Positions 1 to 30,950 of a DNA stretch of 64,000 nt are shown here, one piece after another. Numbering within the stretch: the stretch's first letter is position 1; each line of letters starts with the position of its first letter. The stretch covers positions 12,400,342 to 12,464,341 of the forward strand of contig JAVLUZ010000157.1 in NCBI GenBank assembly GCA_036768485.1. Direction: 5' to 3'. Origin of the DNA: Mermis nigrescens (taxonomy: Eukaryota > Nematoda > Enoplea > Mermithida > Mermithidae). A program made the translations under genes and the position numbers. Under the pieces are notes generated by a model. The model was not told the DNA's origin. It saw only the letters and a program-made list of their open reading frames with translations, and made no database searches.

Positions 1-458
1 TCGGCAATTGAATAATTCTGCATCAGGGCCCGGAAATTTTTTTACTTCATTTATAAGAAATAGTATGCAAATTCGGCTCCAAGCGCCCGATAATTTTTGG
101 ATTAGATAATAGCATTGATTTCAAAAATGTGCTAAAATCTATCGCATCCGTCGTAATAGAAATCCATTTCAACTATCGTTCGCGGAGACCTTTGTAAAAA
201 TACTCGTATCTCCAGATTTTTGGGTAAAACTAGTCCCCCCGCCGTGCCTCCCAAATGTATTTTCTTTAATTTTTCATTTTCTATTACTAGTTTCCTTTTT
301 GCCCTGTTTTTCTGACTTTTTAAATATTTTTGATGATTTTATTGCCTTTCTGTACTCCTATTTCCTAAATACGCTTCTGTTTTTTACATTCATAGTAAAT
401 CATTGTCGTTATTCATTGTTTATGTAGCCGATACACGTTTATTATTCTTCTCTATTGT

Positions 459-1282
459 CAGGGGTGGATTTGAAGGCAGAGGGGTGTGGGCGGACCCCCA
501 TTGGCCAAAATTATTCGGCAAGATAAAGAATAGATATGTAATTTGCAATGATTGTTGGCCAGGGGCGGATTTAAGGGGGCGGGGGCGGCCGCCCCCCCAT
601 TGGCTCAAAAAATTGCGCAAAATTAGGGATTTTTTAGCGATTTTCAGCGGTTTTTAGAGTTAAAACGGCTAATTTTTCCGCCCAAGTCAGGGTTCCGCTC
701 CCTTTAGGGGTACCGCCCCCTATGAAAATCCTAGATCCGCCACTGTTGTTGGCCGTCAGTGATCATAATTTCTCGATTTTTTCCGGCGCTTCGAGCCGGA
801 TAATATCTATCAATAAGATATATTTACTTTCTTGGCGACCCGCGAGCCATTTTTCGTTCGTGGAATAGGTCTTAAAACAATTTCAAGAGCAGAAACGGCT
901 ATTTTAGCATAGATTTGTTCTATTTTCGAGCTTAATATTTAAAAAAGTTTTATGTTCTGCGTCGAAATACGGAAAATGAGCAGTAAATCAAGCTTCCGAA
1001 CGTCCTTCCGTCCGAATTTTACACATTTTCCGGCGCTTCGAGCCGCATTTTCGCTAAAGTCGAAGAAATTGAAGGATTTCTTAGCACAAAATTGTCGCAA
1101 ATTTTGAAGTTTTTCTGGAAAAATTTGGCGTCAAAAGTGATTTTATATAAAATTAGACAATGTCAAATGCCGAAAAAAAGTATCTTGCCCGTGGTGAGCA
1201 AATTTTTGGACCTATTTTTGGCTGTTTTTGGAAAAGTTGGAGCACGCCCCCTCTCCTCAAGAAAATCCTTGATCCGCCGCTG
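459..1282. mobile_element. Decayed hAT-like element CAGGGGTGG...CGCCGCTG
   Basis: The left end CAGGGGTGGATTTG and right end GATCCGCCGCTG are an imperfect inverted pair of the CAGGGGCGGAT family. The flanking 8-mers do not match, so the copy is old or chimeric. It contains the younger insertion at 560-745. Confidence 0.6.
560..745. mobile_element. hAT-like MITE, CAGGGGCGGAT family, 186 bp
   Basis: Ends are CAGGGGCGGATTTAAGG and its partner CTAGATCCGCCACTG. The 8-bp TTGTTGGC is perfectly duplicated at 552-559 and 746-753. It has no coding capacity and closely resembles 60453-60626. Confidence 0.88.
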
Positions 1283-1834
1283 CCGATTACGTACGGTTTA
1301 TGTAAATTGAATTTCAAACCGGTAGCGTATCAAAATATTCGAGAAGAGATTACTCCGATTCGGGTACATTTAGTGTCAAATTATCAATATTTTCTACGGG
1401 GCGGCACTTTTTATGAAAATTCCTACTATAATTCGATATACGTATTAATTCGGTAGCTTATAAATATAAACGTCGCGAACCGAAAAATTTGCGCTCTCCA
1501 TTAATAGCGTGATTTTGAACTAGCGTGAAAACTTATTTAATATGTTATTAAATGCGTATAAAAAGTGTAAATTTTTTACTCAAACATTACGGTGAGTATT
1601 TAAGTCTCAAGTCTGAAAATTTAAAACTGTAGGAATTAAATTTAAAAAATTTACATGGATTAAATAATGATTTCTTGTCTTACTTTGGCCATAACCTAAT
1701 GTTTGCATTGACTTTTAAAAGATTTTTATTGAATTTTCACTTTAAATTTTATTCAAATTTGTTATTCGGGTTCATTGATTTTGTTAAGCGATTTTGCTTA
1801 CGATTTTGCCACTCTATATTATCTTTGCATTTAG
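1283..1834. other. Non-coding sequence before Kelch exon 1
   Basis: AT-rich intron sequence. I see no Kelch, BTB or BACK motif here, so earlier exons should lie outside the window. Confidence 0.6.
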
Positions 1835-20987
<19,153 letters not shown>

Positions 20988-21258
20988 CTACCACCCGTTT
21001 TTATCATCGATTACTTTTTAAATATTTGCTCAAAAACATTGAAAAAAGGTAAAATATGCTGGTTTTGATACTTTCACCAGCTTGGCATCGTTTCTCGTTT
21101 CCTAGAGCTTTAACTTTTACTTCGTTTTCTCGAAGTGGAGCATTGCATAAAAATTTACCACTCTTATATATGTGACGTATCGTAAGAGTTAACGTATATT
21201 CGCCTGTCGCATTATTCACGCATTGTATGTATAGCTAGCTTTTTGTGCCATGTTCGGA

Positions 21259-21264
21259 AATAAA
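21259..21264 (+). promoter_or_regulatory. Candidate poly(A) signal AATAAA of the Kelch gene
   Basis: An AATAAA hexamer lies 272 bp after the Kelch stop codon, a normal 3'-UTR distance. No transcript evidence is available from the sequence. Confidence 0.5.
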
Positions 21265-21286
21265 GCGTATTTTATACATTATAATA

Positions 21287-21412
21287 GCGTGGTTACGTTA
21301 GTGAAAAAGATAACGTTAGCGTTAGCGTAATCGTTTTTTCAAAATAAAATAACGTTAACGCTTACGTCGCCTAAAAATAACGTTAACGCGTTAAGGTTAG
21401 CGTTAGTGAACT
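21287..21412. repeat. TAACGTTA/GCGTTAGC repeat cluster
   Basis: Repeated AACGTTAACG and TTAGCG words occur over about 125 bp just beyond the candidate Kelch poly(A) signal. It resembles the repeat-rich ends of the hAT-like elements, but no partner end or flanking duplication was found. Confidence 0.45.
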
Positions 21413-21530
21413 TTTTGTACATAGAAGTTTACACTCACTCATGGTCATCAGAATTTTTTTGGAATATGCATAAGGTGTAGGTGAAGTTTTGGTACTACCT
21501 TTCCTCGGAATTCTATCCCACCATCACCAC

Positions 21531-21758
21531 CACACCTGGGCGTGGGGGGTTTGGGGGGTATGCACCCCCTCCCCAGAAACCAAAATACCCCACCCAGAAT
21601 TCAATTTTTGAAAATTTTTTGATGCCAATGGATAGTGCTTGATGAGAAACGTCGGAAAATGGTGTTTTTATCGCCATACCACCATTTTTAAGGCCATTTT
21701 TCGACCTTCAAAAAATCTTGCACCCCCCCCCCCAGAATTTTCTTGCTGCCAACGTATG
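21531..21758. mobile_element. hAT-like MITE of CATACGTGGGC family, 228 bp
   Basis: Starts CACACCTGGGCGTGG, ends GCCAACGTATG. ATCACCAC is duplicated at 21523-21530 and 21759-21766; the right copy also serves as left flank of the next element. Confidence 0.88.
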
Positions 21759-21766
21759 ATCACCAC

Positions 21767-22001
21767 CATACCTGGGCGTTGTGGGTATGCACCCCCCAGA
21801 AATTAAATAATACCCCCTTCCTGGAATTCAATTTTTGAAAATTTTTTCATTTTTTCGCAATTTTTCTATGCCCGTGGATAGCGCTCAATGAGAAACGTTG
21901 AAAAATGGTGCTTCTTTCGCCATATCACAATTTTTAAGGTCATTTTTTGACCTTTGAAAAAATCTTGCACCGCCCCAGAACTTTGGTGCCGCCCACTTAC
22001 G
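21767..22001. mobile_element. hAT-like MITE of CATACGTGGGC family, tandem to the previous one
   Basis: Starts CATACCTGGGCG directly after ATCACCAC and ends GCCCACTTACG. The right flank ATTACCAA matches at six of eight. Confidence 0.75.
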
Positions 22002-22230
22002 ATTACCAACAGTCAGCCGAGAATCTCCTTGCTGCCCAACCAAACTTTTTCCTCGCTAGACTATGAAATGGATTAATGGGGGTTGGTTGGCTAGTGCCTT
22101 CGATCTTTTGATCCTATACAGTCTGACTGTATTGCCACACAACCCTGTCTGTCTCTTTTTCAAATTTTGGATTCCATCAGAATTTTGCCTTTGCTCGGCC
22201 GGACCGTATCATTTCAGATTAAAAGATTGA

Positions 22231-22237
22231 ATAAGGT

Positions 22238-22311
<74 letters not shown>
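22231..22311. repeat. (AT)n microsatellite
   Basis: About 80 bp of uninterrupted AT dinucleotides in the intergenic region. Confidence 0.97.
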
Positions 22312-22313
<2 letters not shown>

Positions 22314-22360
22314 CAGACATATGTAGGTACACATGTTAAAAATGTTATCAGGACCGTATT

Positions 22361-22546
22361 TATAGTCTGTATCACACACGTTCGGTCATAAATTTTAAAA
22401 CTCCGTCAATTAGCTCACGGATTGCGATTATAGATATATTATTATCGTAATTATAATTATCGTGATATATAATTATCGTAACCCTCGACTAATTGTCGAT
22501 CAAAATTCTTTCACTTCATGCACGAAGCTATGTGAAACAGACTATA
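22361..22546. mobile_element. TA-flanked MITE TAGTCTGTTTCAC, copy 1
   Basis: TATAGTCTGTATCACACA on the left is inverted as TGTGAAACAGACTATA on the right. TA at both edges suggests a Tc1/mariner-type target. Copies are at 23045 and 31734. Confidence 0.8.
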
Positions 22547-22897
22547 GGGGAGGGAGGCAGCCCCTGGTCGCAAAAATTTTAAAACGTTATGCACGGAAAG
22601 AAGGAAAAAGCGCCTGTGCTTGACGTGAAATCTTCGAATTTTCGCCGCTTCGCGCCAGATGTGAAGTATTTTCCATAATTATAGCTCGAGTGCGACCAAA
22701 AAACGACACTTTTTATTGCCTTCTAAGTGAGAGAAAAATTCTCTTCGAAAAGTTACCTGAGAAAACCTCAATGCGTTGAGTATGTTGAAAAAACGTCAAA
22801 AATACGCTTTTTGCGATCTATATTGACGAATTTTCCGAAGTATAGACCAATTTATATCAGGTTCGTCCTTCTGGCCAAATCATCGATACGGGCCTAT
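22547..22897. mobile_element. Fragment of GGCCCGTATC family
   Basis: The right end ATCATCGATACGGGCC (to 22894) is the inverse of the family start. The body has TTCGCCGCTTCGCGCC. The left end is not clear. Confidence 0.5.
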
Positions 22898-23044
22898 ACA
22901 TATTAATATACCTACCCATCATAGGCGTACCTAAATAAATACTCTTTACCTTTAATGCAGAACAACACAAAACGTGAATCATTAACTATAAAATTTTAGT
23001 GCTAGGTAAGTATATAAAACTCTTTCAAGCAACCGCATCACTGA

Positions 23045-23211
23045 TAGTCTGTTTCACACAACTTCGGTCATAAATTTTAAATCTATCTCCGACAATAAAG
23101 TGACAGATTGCGATTGAAGCATTGATCCGATATATAATTATCGTAGCCCTCGGCTTACTGTCGATAAAAATTCTTAAAATTCATGCCCGAAGTTATGTGA
23201 AACAGACTATA
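23045..23211. mobile_element. TA-flanked MITE TAGTCTGTTTCAC, copy 2
   Basis: TAGTCTGTTTCACACAAC and ATGTGAAACAGACTA are inverted ends. The interior shares TCGGTCATAAATTTTAAA with copy 1. Confidence 0.8.
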
Positions 23212-24010
23212 GATTGAGCCAATCTTTTTCAAAACTGCGCGGGCACGGCTAAAAATTCGTTCAATAGGTCACGATGTGGCTGGAACTGACAGCACAATTG
23301 TTGCGATACAACAGAGCTTAGGCGAATTTCCCGTTTAGATAGCCAATACTCTATCAAATCGTCCCCTCGTTTTTTGCCGCCTGTGTTCATAAGATTCATT
23401 TTTATTTCAAAATGAATGGTATCGCTCGAAAATTTGGTTGAGGATCGGATTGACGCATTTTCGTCGCCTGACTTTCAAAAGCTGAAAAACATCATTAGCG
23501 GACCCACGTGAATCACCTTCTTTGGAAACATTGTCCGTAGCTCCAGTTAAGCAGAATCAACTGCATTTTCCGTGGAAGTCAGCATCACTTATTTAAAAAC
23601 ATTGTTACAGCACAAGTACATATGTGAACAACAGAGTGAATCGATAATGTATATTTTGTTTATTCATTCTTTCAATATTTTGACGCTAGTTTTCCGAAAT
23701 CGCAGCATTTCTCTTGTGATATAGTCTGGTAAGAAAGTATCATTAAGCACTGTATATATTATAGCAATGCCGCCTAGGGGGCCAGGTATAACTACTCAAC
23801 CATTAGCTATGACTTCCCGGCCCTAGCTTAGACACGTCCAAATTGCTACCTGCTGCAGAAAACTTATAAATATGACTTCCTGGCCCTTTATCACTTCCTG
23901 GCCCTCCTGGCCCTTGCTTAAGCTTCGCAGAGTGGGGCCTGCGTTTAGAAAAGATGGGCCGACTTTTTCGCAGTTACAACATAGTGGGACCTGTGAAATA
24001 TGGTTGCGAC
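23212..24010. other. Intergenic DNA without recognised gene
   Basis: No ORF with family resemblance and no TIR pair seen. A short repeat of TTCCTGGCCCT words lies near 23875-23920. Confidence 0.5.
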
Positions 24011-24212
24011 CACACCTGGGCGTGAGCTGGGTGGGGAGGGGTTTGGGGGTATGCACCCCCCCCCCCCCGAGAAAGCAAAATACCCTCCAGAAACCAAAAT
24101 AGCCCCCATAATTTATTTTTGAATTTTTTTTCTGTTTTTTATCGCAAATTTTTGATGCCAATGGATAGTGCTCAATGGGAAATGTTGAAAAATTGTTATT
24201 CCGCCATATCAC
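24011..24212. mobile_element. CATACGTGGGC-family MITE, right end missing
   Basis: CACACCTGGGCGTGAG and the CACTATCCATTGGCATC core (inverted) are present, then similarity stops near 24212. Confidence 0.65.
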
Positions 24213-24235
24213 CATTGGTGGGCGCTATTGTAATA

Positions 24236-24410
24236 AAAGATATCTTTATCTTTATCTTTTTAGCAAGATAAAGATAAATATATTTTTATCTTCATCTTGA
24301 CGTTTTCTTTATTTTATCTTTATCTTTATCCTGGAAGAATCACAGGTCACCTTTATCTTAATCTTTTTGATAGGAATGAATCTTGCTAAAAAAGATAAAG
24401 TATGTACATA
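24236..24410. repeat. Hexamer-like TATCTT/AAGATA repeat cluster
   Basis: Direct and inverted runs of ATCTTT and AAGATA occur over 175 bp, with inverse arrangement at the two sides. It may be the ends of a short element of the repeat-ended type, but flanking duplication is not visible. Confidence 0.5.
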
Positions 24411-24771
24411 AGTTAGCACGTAATCCAAAATGCAGGTTTGACGTGAAATACATTTATACGCATTCAAGTTTTAGTGTAATACAAGAAAAAGAAAGGAAAA
24501 CAATTGTTGAAACCCTATGGCGTGCGGCCCAAACTAATGCCTACTATATATTGACCTAAGTAAGCGGGAGTGATATCGATATAAGCGGGAGTACTAACAC
24601 CCGTTAATCTAAGTCTAAGCCTAGAAAAATAGAGAGAAGTTTGAAAAAATCAATAACCGTTGCGACTATATTTTGTACAGACGCACTGAGCAGGGTTTTG
24701 ATGCTTGTGAAAAGAAAGAAGTGACTTGCTGTCAGCCAGTAGTAGCAGTAGTAGTAGAACGTGGGTCAGTC

Positions 24772-25896
24772 GATTGGGGTGCATTTCCGCCGCATAGGTC
24801 ACTTCCGCCGCATAGTTCACTTCCGCCGCATAGTACAGTTCCGCCGCATATTACGGAATAATTGCTATATGCGCTACGATTTGCCAAAGTGAGGGGGGCG
24901 GACCCAACATAAAATGGTCTTATTTCTTGTAAACTTTGCTGAGATAGCCGGTAAAAACTGCATTTTCCTACATTTTTCAACACAAGGTCATAAAATAGGA
25001 CTTTTCAATAATTTTCTACTATATTGGCTGTAAAAGTGTCATCTTTAGCCACATTTAAGGTAATTCATGGTAAATAATTCTCACGATGCGAACCACCTAC
25101 ATTTTTAAGACTTTCTTACATAAAAATGCAATTTTCTCCTTAGGCAAATTCGTACTAGCTTCAATACTCGTACATTTAGTCTCACCAATACGAATATATA
25201 CGGGGGTTCAGTCACACCCCACTTATCCTCATACTTTTCTGTGCTCTATATTTATGTGTGATTGTATCTGTTGAAAAGAATTTATAAAATCAGGTGCATG
25301 GAAGTGCTCATTCGTCTTAAATGACAACACTATGCAACAAAAAATGAACTATTATTAAGACAATTATTCAATGACTAATAAAACATCGTTTTCAATTATT
25401 AACAGCAAACTAATTCGCGTTGTTAGCATCAAATTTTTCGACAAAGAAAAGCTCATTTAAAATTCAATTTTTAACAGTGAATGCGTGGTAAAATTTTGCC
25501 TTACCTCATTTATTGATTGAAGTTTACAGGATGATCCAGGAAGGAACTGCTTATCCAACGCTGCATAATATGGCTTTATGACTATCAAATAGCTACCTAA
25601 TAACTGAACCCAGTTATCTAAGTCGGACATAATATTTTTAACTAAAAATTTTTTATTACATTTTGTAGTCGGACATTTTATTTTTTACTAAAAAACTTTT
25701 ATTACATTTTGTTTAATTAAACGGAAACCCGTATAAGTTCTATGTTTCAAATGCTCATTACTCTGCTCTAAAATGCACTTTGTGCAATTAATAACGATAG
25801 CGACTGTTCCGTACTACTATGCGGCGGAAATGAACTATGCGGCGGAAATGACCTAGGCGGCGGAAGTGACCTATGCGGCGGAAGTGCATCCGACCC
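24772..25896. mobile_element. Element with 18-bp tandem repeats in both ends, 1125 bp
   Basis: The left end has three to four copies of the 18-mer CTTCCGCCGCATAGGTCA and variants; the right end has the same array inverted (CTATGCGGCGGAAGTGAC). GGTCAGTC is perfectly duplicated at 24764-24771 and 25897-25904. The interior is AT-rich without coding capacity. Confidence 0.87.
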
Positions 25897-25904
25897 GGTC
25901 AGTC

Positions 25905-27895
25905 AGATACCGCGGGTAAACTCCCAAACCTACATTATGTGTGCTTAATGCCTATCACCTCTTTGACCTCAGGTGTAACAGTTGGGGCATTCAGTTGACT
26001 GCTTTGCATCACCCACTCTCGTTTATTGCACTTCACATATGTATGTGCCTCTAAGCTATGAATGATACCATAATCAGCATCAAAATGAAAATAATTATTC
26101 ATTCAAATTGTACTGAAACAATGCTCTATGTGTCCTTATCCATTTGAGATTACTTTTTTATAACTTTCTTGAATAACTAAAAAAGTTTGCAGTAAATTAT
26201 ATCAAATGTAAACAGCCTAAATTTAGTAAATACGTACCTATTGTATCTGTAACTGCGAGAGTTACACGTTTAGGCGAACCTGCCTTAGCGGTTCGCAATA
26301 GCCATAACATAGCCAATACTAGTAGCTATCTATGATAGTGTACTGTGGGCTATGCCTTCGGTCTTCCCATTATTTTCCCAAATTTTCAATAATAAAAAAA
26401 CATTTAGATACTTGTCCGGTATCGTAGAGCTAAGTGTATGATAATAGTAATTGTTTAATGCATACCGCTTGTGTAATCGAGAACTTTCGATCTGAGATAA
26501 AAGTCATTTCAGTATTATGTTAAATTGATCGTTGTTTTAATTTACTGTAATGGCCCTTGAGGCCAGTGTACTGAAGGTCGTATTAGTTTTTTCTGGCTTG
26601 TTTGGTTTTTTCGTTGGCCGGTTTATTCGACAGTACATTATCGTTTTTCTTTTGCGTATTTTGTTTCCCGGCTATAGGCCGTGTGTTATTCGTCGAATAA
26701 AAGTATAGAAAACCAACCCAGTGGTTTCGGTTATACCGAGGGTTAGGTCGGCCATCATCCCTTCGTCGAGGACTTCCACCTTCTAGTGGACTGATAGGTA
26801 AATTCCGTATGATAGCCTTTTCTATTCGAAAATCATAACTTATTTCTCAAGCCAAAAATTGATCAAAATTATTATCTAATCTTTAAGGATGATTGATCAG
26901 CATAGAGCTCGTCGTTGTTGTTTTCATACTTCAGCGTGCTACACAAATTAGGAACCAAAACATTTCTAATCAGGCACTGATTGAAAATAAGTTAAATTAC
27001 AACTTGAGCTTGAGATAGGTCAACTGACCTCGCGCGGCAATTACCGAGACTAGGTAGGTAGCCTTAGGTCTTAGGGCGTAGCTGCTGAGATCACCCGACA
27101 TAGAAGCAGCTAGCAATATTGGGAGCTGAGGGGATCGAAGCCGTAAGGTCTGTAAGGGTCCAAAGATCGAAAGCCTTGGAGCCGCGCTGATCGGGGCCAA
27201 CACTAAGCGTAGACTTAAGTACCTACGTACCTAGGTAAATCTCGAAGGCAAATGTCAGCCTCGCCCGTATCGCTTTAGTAGATACAGGGCAGCTACATTT
27301 ACATATCTATGTATGTACATATTTATATCCATGAAAAGATTTTATAAATTAACATTTCCATAAGTTCGCCACAAAGTACCAACAATAAAGGCATATTTTT
27401 ATGATATTAAGCTGAGTCGATTGACTGATTTCTGATTCCCATGTACCGAATAATTTTGTCAACTGCATTTTTTGAAGAAATGGTTGAAGCATGTCCAAGT
27501 TACAGAAATCTGACTGTACTTATTGCTTTTCATTACAATACGATGAGATGCCTTTTTTAGCAATTTTTGCATATAATTTATTTTCTTGATTAAATTTGAA
27601 ATTGAAAATTCATATTGAAACTGATTGAAATTACTAAATTGAAATTTAAATTGAAATGCGCGAGTAAGAAAGGCTAAAAGGGTGCGAAAAATAAAAAACC
27701 TTTAAAGCTCCCCACTCGATTACCGAAACAGCGGAAGATCATTTTGAGACCTCTTAATTCATAAACGAAATACAATTAAATTTATAGATTTTTCAAATTT
27801 GTCCAAAGATTTGAGAAAAATTTTAATAATAAAAATTACATTTTCATTCTGATTCGGCCTTAATCAAATGCAGCTTGGTTAGGATAAACAGACGC
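25905..27895. other. Intergenic DNA, 2 kb, no recognised gene
   Basis: I see no conserved protein or TIR pair. 26546-26760 has an AATAAA and a TGTAATGG start that could be LTR-like, but no second copy exists here. Confidence 0.5.
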
Positions 27896-28639
27896 AGTGT
27901 TTACTTAAGTTACCGTATTCTAACCAACAGGAAGCTGAAAATTAAACTAAAAATTTTCAGGATCGCATCAAATTCACTGGATTTTGTCATTTTCGAATTC
28001 CTCGAAAATTTTGGAGCTTGAACATATATAATTTTTTTTAGGTATCACATTACTTTTAATTTATTTACAAATAAAAAACAAAACATTGTAAGAAATCCTA
28101 TCCTAAAGTTCAAAGTGGTTCAGATCTTCAGTGTTAGGAAATATTTTGTTGTGCTGTATTCGTTGCGGTTGTTACACACCAAGCTGACCGCCAAACACAC
28201 ACGCAAAACATAGAAGCACGGGATTAGCGTCGAAGATTGGACGCGTGAACACAAATACATAAAAAAGTTGTCTGGTTGGGTGTGGCGCAGCAAATTTGAT
28301 ACCTTGGATCAGTTATTTGAAGACTTGTTCGGCGGCATCTTACATGTTCGATGCAAAATAATTTACTTGTCAATGTATTTCGATGTACATTTTTTAGCAT
28401 TAATTAGACGATTTTTGACCTTTAAACTTTACAAACGCGTTATTGTATAGACTTTACTCTGATTGGAAATTGTCAATTTAAATGCAATACATATAAAATT
28501 ATAAATGATCAATCTTCAAATTTTTCGTTGAGATCGAAAATTACAAAATTAAGTGAAATTGCTGCGATCCTGAAAATTTTTAGTTCAATTTTTAGTTTCA
28601 AGTTGGTTAGAATACGTTAGCCCAATTAAAATAAACACT
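27896..28639. mobile_element. Long-TIR element, arms of about 75 bp
   Basis: The arm 27896-27967 (AGTGTTTACTTAAG ... ATTTTCAGGATCGC) is inverted at 28564-28639 (GCGATCCTGAAAATTTTTAG ... AATAAACACT). There is no matching target duplication and no transposase ORF. Confidence 0.7.
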
Positions 28640-29194
28640 TCGTCTTTTTTGGTCGACCGGTTGGTCAACTAAATAATTAACTTCCTGCTGCGCTCTTGTT
28701 CGAGTCGGACTTATTTTGCAACGAGCGGCTTGCCCCCCAATGCATTTCAGCCATTTTAAGTTTCTACTTCAGTTTAAAAATTTTAATATTACTTTGAAAA
28801 AATTTGAATATTATTTTTTAGTTTAGTTTAAAACTGAGTCTCATACGGAATACTTTTTGGTCTAGCAATAAGATTTTGAAATTTAAGTATTATGTCAATA
28901 AAAATTAAAAACATAATAGTCGAAAGCTTTTCGTTTATTAAGATGGAGAAAGATTATATTTTAGAATGCTTTTTGCTTTTAGAACCACATTAGCTCTCAA
29001 AAATTATATTCGGAAGTATAAGGCGAACGACCAGCGTTGTATATATAGGTAAGTACTTCTAATACTCCTGGCCCCGGTCACAAAATACGCATGTATGTAC
29101 ATAATTTCCTCGTGGAATGGCGCGCGTGATGGTGGGTGTTTGGTCTGATCTGTATAATGATGTATATGGGCTTTGCTACAGTAGGGCTAACAAG
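28640..29194. other. Intergenic DNA without recognised features
   Basis: AT-rich; one GGCCCCGGTC word at 29068 recalls the Repeat B ends but has no partner. Confidence 0.45.
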
Positions 29195-29436
29195 CATACG
29201 TTGGCAGCAAGAAAATTCTGGGGGGGGGGGTGCAAGATTTTTCAAAGGTCAAAAAATGGCCCTAAAAATGATGGTATGGCGAAGAAAACACCATTTTTCG
29301 ACGTTTCTCATCGAGCTCTATCCATTGGCATCAAAAAATTGCGAAAACAACAAAAAAAATTTCAAAAATTGAATTCTGGGGGGGTATTTTGGTTTCTGGG
29401 GAGGTGCATACCCCCAAACCCCCACTCCTAGGTGTG
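29195..29436. mobile_element. hAT-like MITE of CATACGTGGGC family, 242 bp
   Basis: Starts CATACGTTGGCAGC, ends CTAGGTGTG. CTAACAAG is perfectly duplicated at 29187-29194 and 29437-29444. Confidence 0.9.
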
Positions 29437-29582
29437 CTAACAAGCAAGGTTGTGAATATAGCGTGCGAGCAATGTATCAACGCCCAAACGCTTACTCGAT
29501 TTTTGCAATACACGTGAGACACTCAAACAAAAGTATGCGCATTTAAAGGAAATATTGCTCTACTGACTGACACATTGACAGC

Positions 29583-30177
29583 CAGTGGCGGATCTAGGAT
29601 TTTCCTAGGGGGGCGGTATCCCAACTTTTCCAAAAACAATTAAAAATAGGTCTAAAAATTTGCCCTTATAGCGCGAAATGGCGTTTTTTCTGTGTTTTAC
29701 ATTGTATGCTTTTACATAAAATCACTTTTGACGCAACATTTTTTCTAAAAATTTTGAAATTTTCGGCAATTTTGTGCGAAAATATCATTAAATTTCTTTG
29801 ACTTTAACAAAAATCTGGCGTGAAGCGCCGGAAAAATTTGTGAAATTAAGGCGGATTCACTGCTTGATTTACTGTATTTATAGCATTTGATGTAAAACAT
29901 CGAAATTTTCAATTAAAAATATAATAAAACTATGCAGAAATAGCTGTTTCTGCTGTTAAAATTGTTTTGAAACCTGCATGAACAGAAAATGGCTTCCAGG
30001 TCGCCATAGTAAATAAATGTCATTAATAGGTATCATTAAGCGCGTAGCACCGGAAAAATTTGAGAAATTATGGTCTTTGACGGCCAAAAATCATTTCAAA
30101 TTGCATATCTATTCTTTATCTCGCCATATATTTCTAGCCAATGGGGGAGAACGGCCGGCCCCTTAAATCCGCCCCTG
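29583..30177. mobile_element. hAT-like element CAGTGGCGGATC...CCGCCCCTG, 595 bp
   Basis: Ends CAGTGGCGGATCTAGG and CCTTAAATCCGCCCCTG are inverted partners. TTGACAGC is perfectly duplicated at 29575-29582 and 30178-30185. It is an uninterrupted version of the element nested in composite D. Confidence 0.92.
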
Positions 30178-30327
30178 TTGACAGCATTATGTCATTACAT
30201 GCGTGCTTCAGGCTGATGTTTTTGACCTTTTAAAAACATTAGGCTGAGGCTCAACCTGACGCATCCGCACTTCAGGCTTACGTTCAGAAATACTTCATAT
30301 GGCGTCAGCATGGAGCTGGAATTATGG

Positions 30328-30412
30328 CACCTTCTCAACATTCCCACTGTCTCAACACTCCCACTGTTTCAACACTCCCATTCGAATTCTCAACATTTCC
30401 ACTGTCTCATAT
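30328..30412 (+). repeat. Short CAACACTCCCACTG tandem repeat
   Basis: Four imperfect units of about 20 bp with CAACA(T/C)TCCCACTGT occur side by side. Confidence 0.6.
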
Positions 30413-30950
30413 TCTAAGGTGCTAAACTGGACCACATATGAGCATGAGGCGTCTGGGTGGGGTCTAGAGACCCTCTCCCCGAGAATTTGGCGAACTTCCT
30501 AGAATTGTTATCATTAGTATTTTTGGGACTTGATCCCGTCTGGAGCCCTAGAATTTTCATGCTGACATGCAAGAAAGGTAAATTTCACTAAGGGCGATAT
30601 GACTTACGACGACCCTGCACATATTCCATTTGAACAGATTTAGGATTTTAAATACCACTTAATGGTGATAAGATCTAAATCCGCCATTACGAATGACACA
30701 AAATCCTTTTATGCAATACAAAAAAGGCTGACAGCTTAGGTACATACCGAACGCAATGCCTTGTTGCAATTAATTATATGTACATACATACATACAGTGG
30801 CATTTGTCGATATTACTTTTCCTCTTTTTTATGGTCTTTTTCTTAGAGAACGATGGTATGTGCACCCTAGTCCGCAACTGAGTTCATACATACATACATA
30901 TGTATCTACCCGCCCTAAATAACGCCCGCAAAATAAATATTGTCCCAGTG

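Noticed and set aside
403..657. 84-codon open frame
   Set aside because: It runs through the G/C-rich end of the MITE at 560-745 and has no conserved motif.
1..1800. Upstream Kelch/BTB exons
   Set aside because: I looked for GG-turn, BTB and BACK motifs and found none; the first visible exon needs a donor outside or unseen.
26546..26830. Possible solo LTR (TGTAATGG start, AATAAA inside)
   Set aside because: There is no second copy, no clear CA end and no target duplication in the window.
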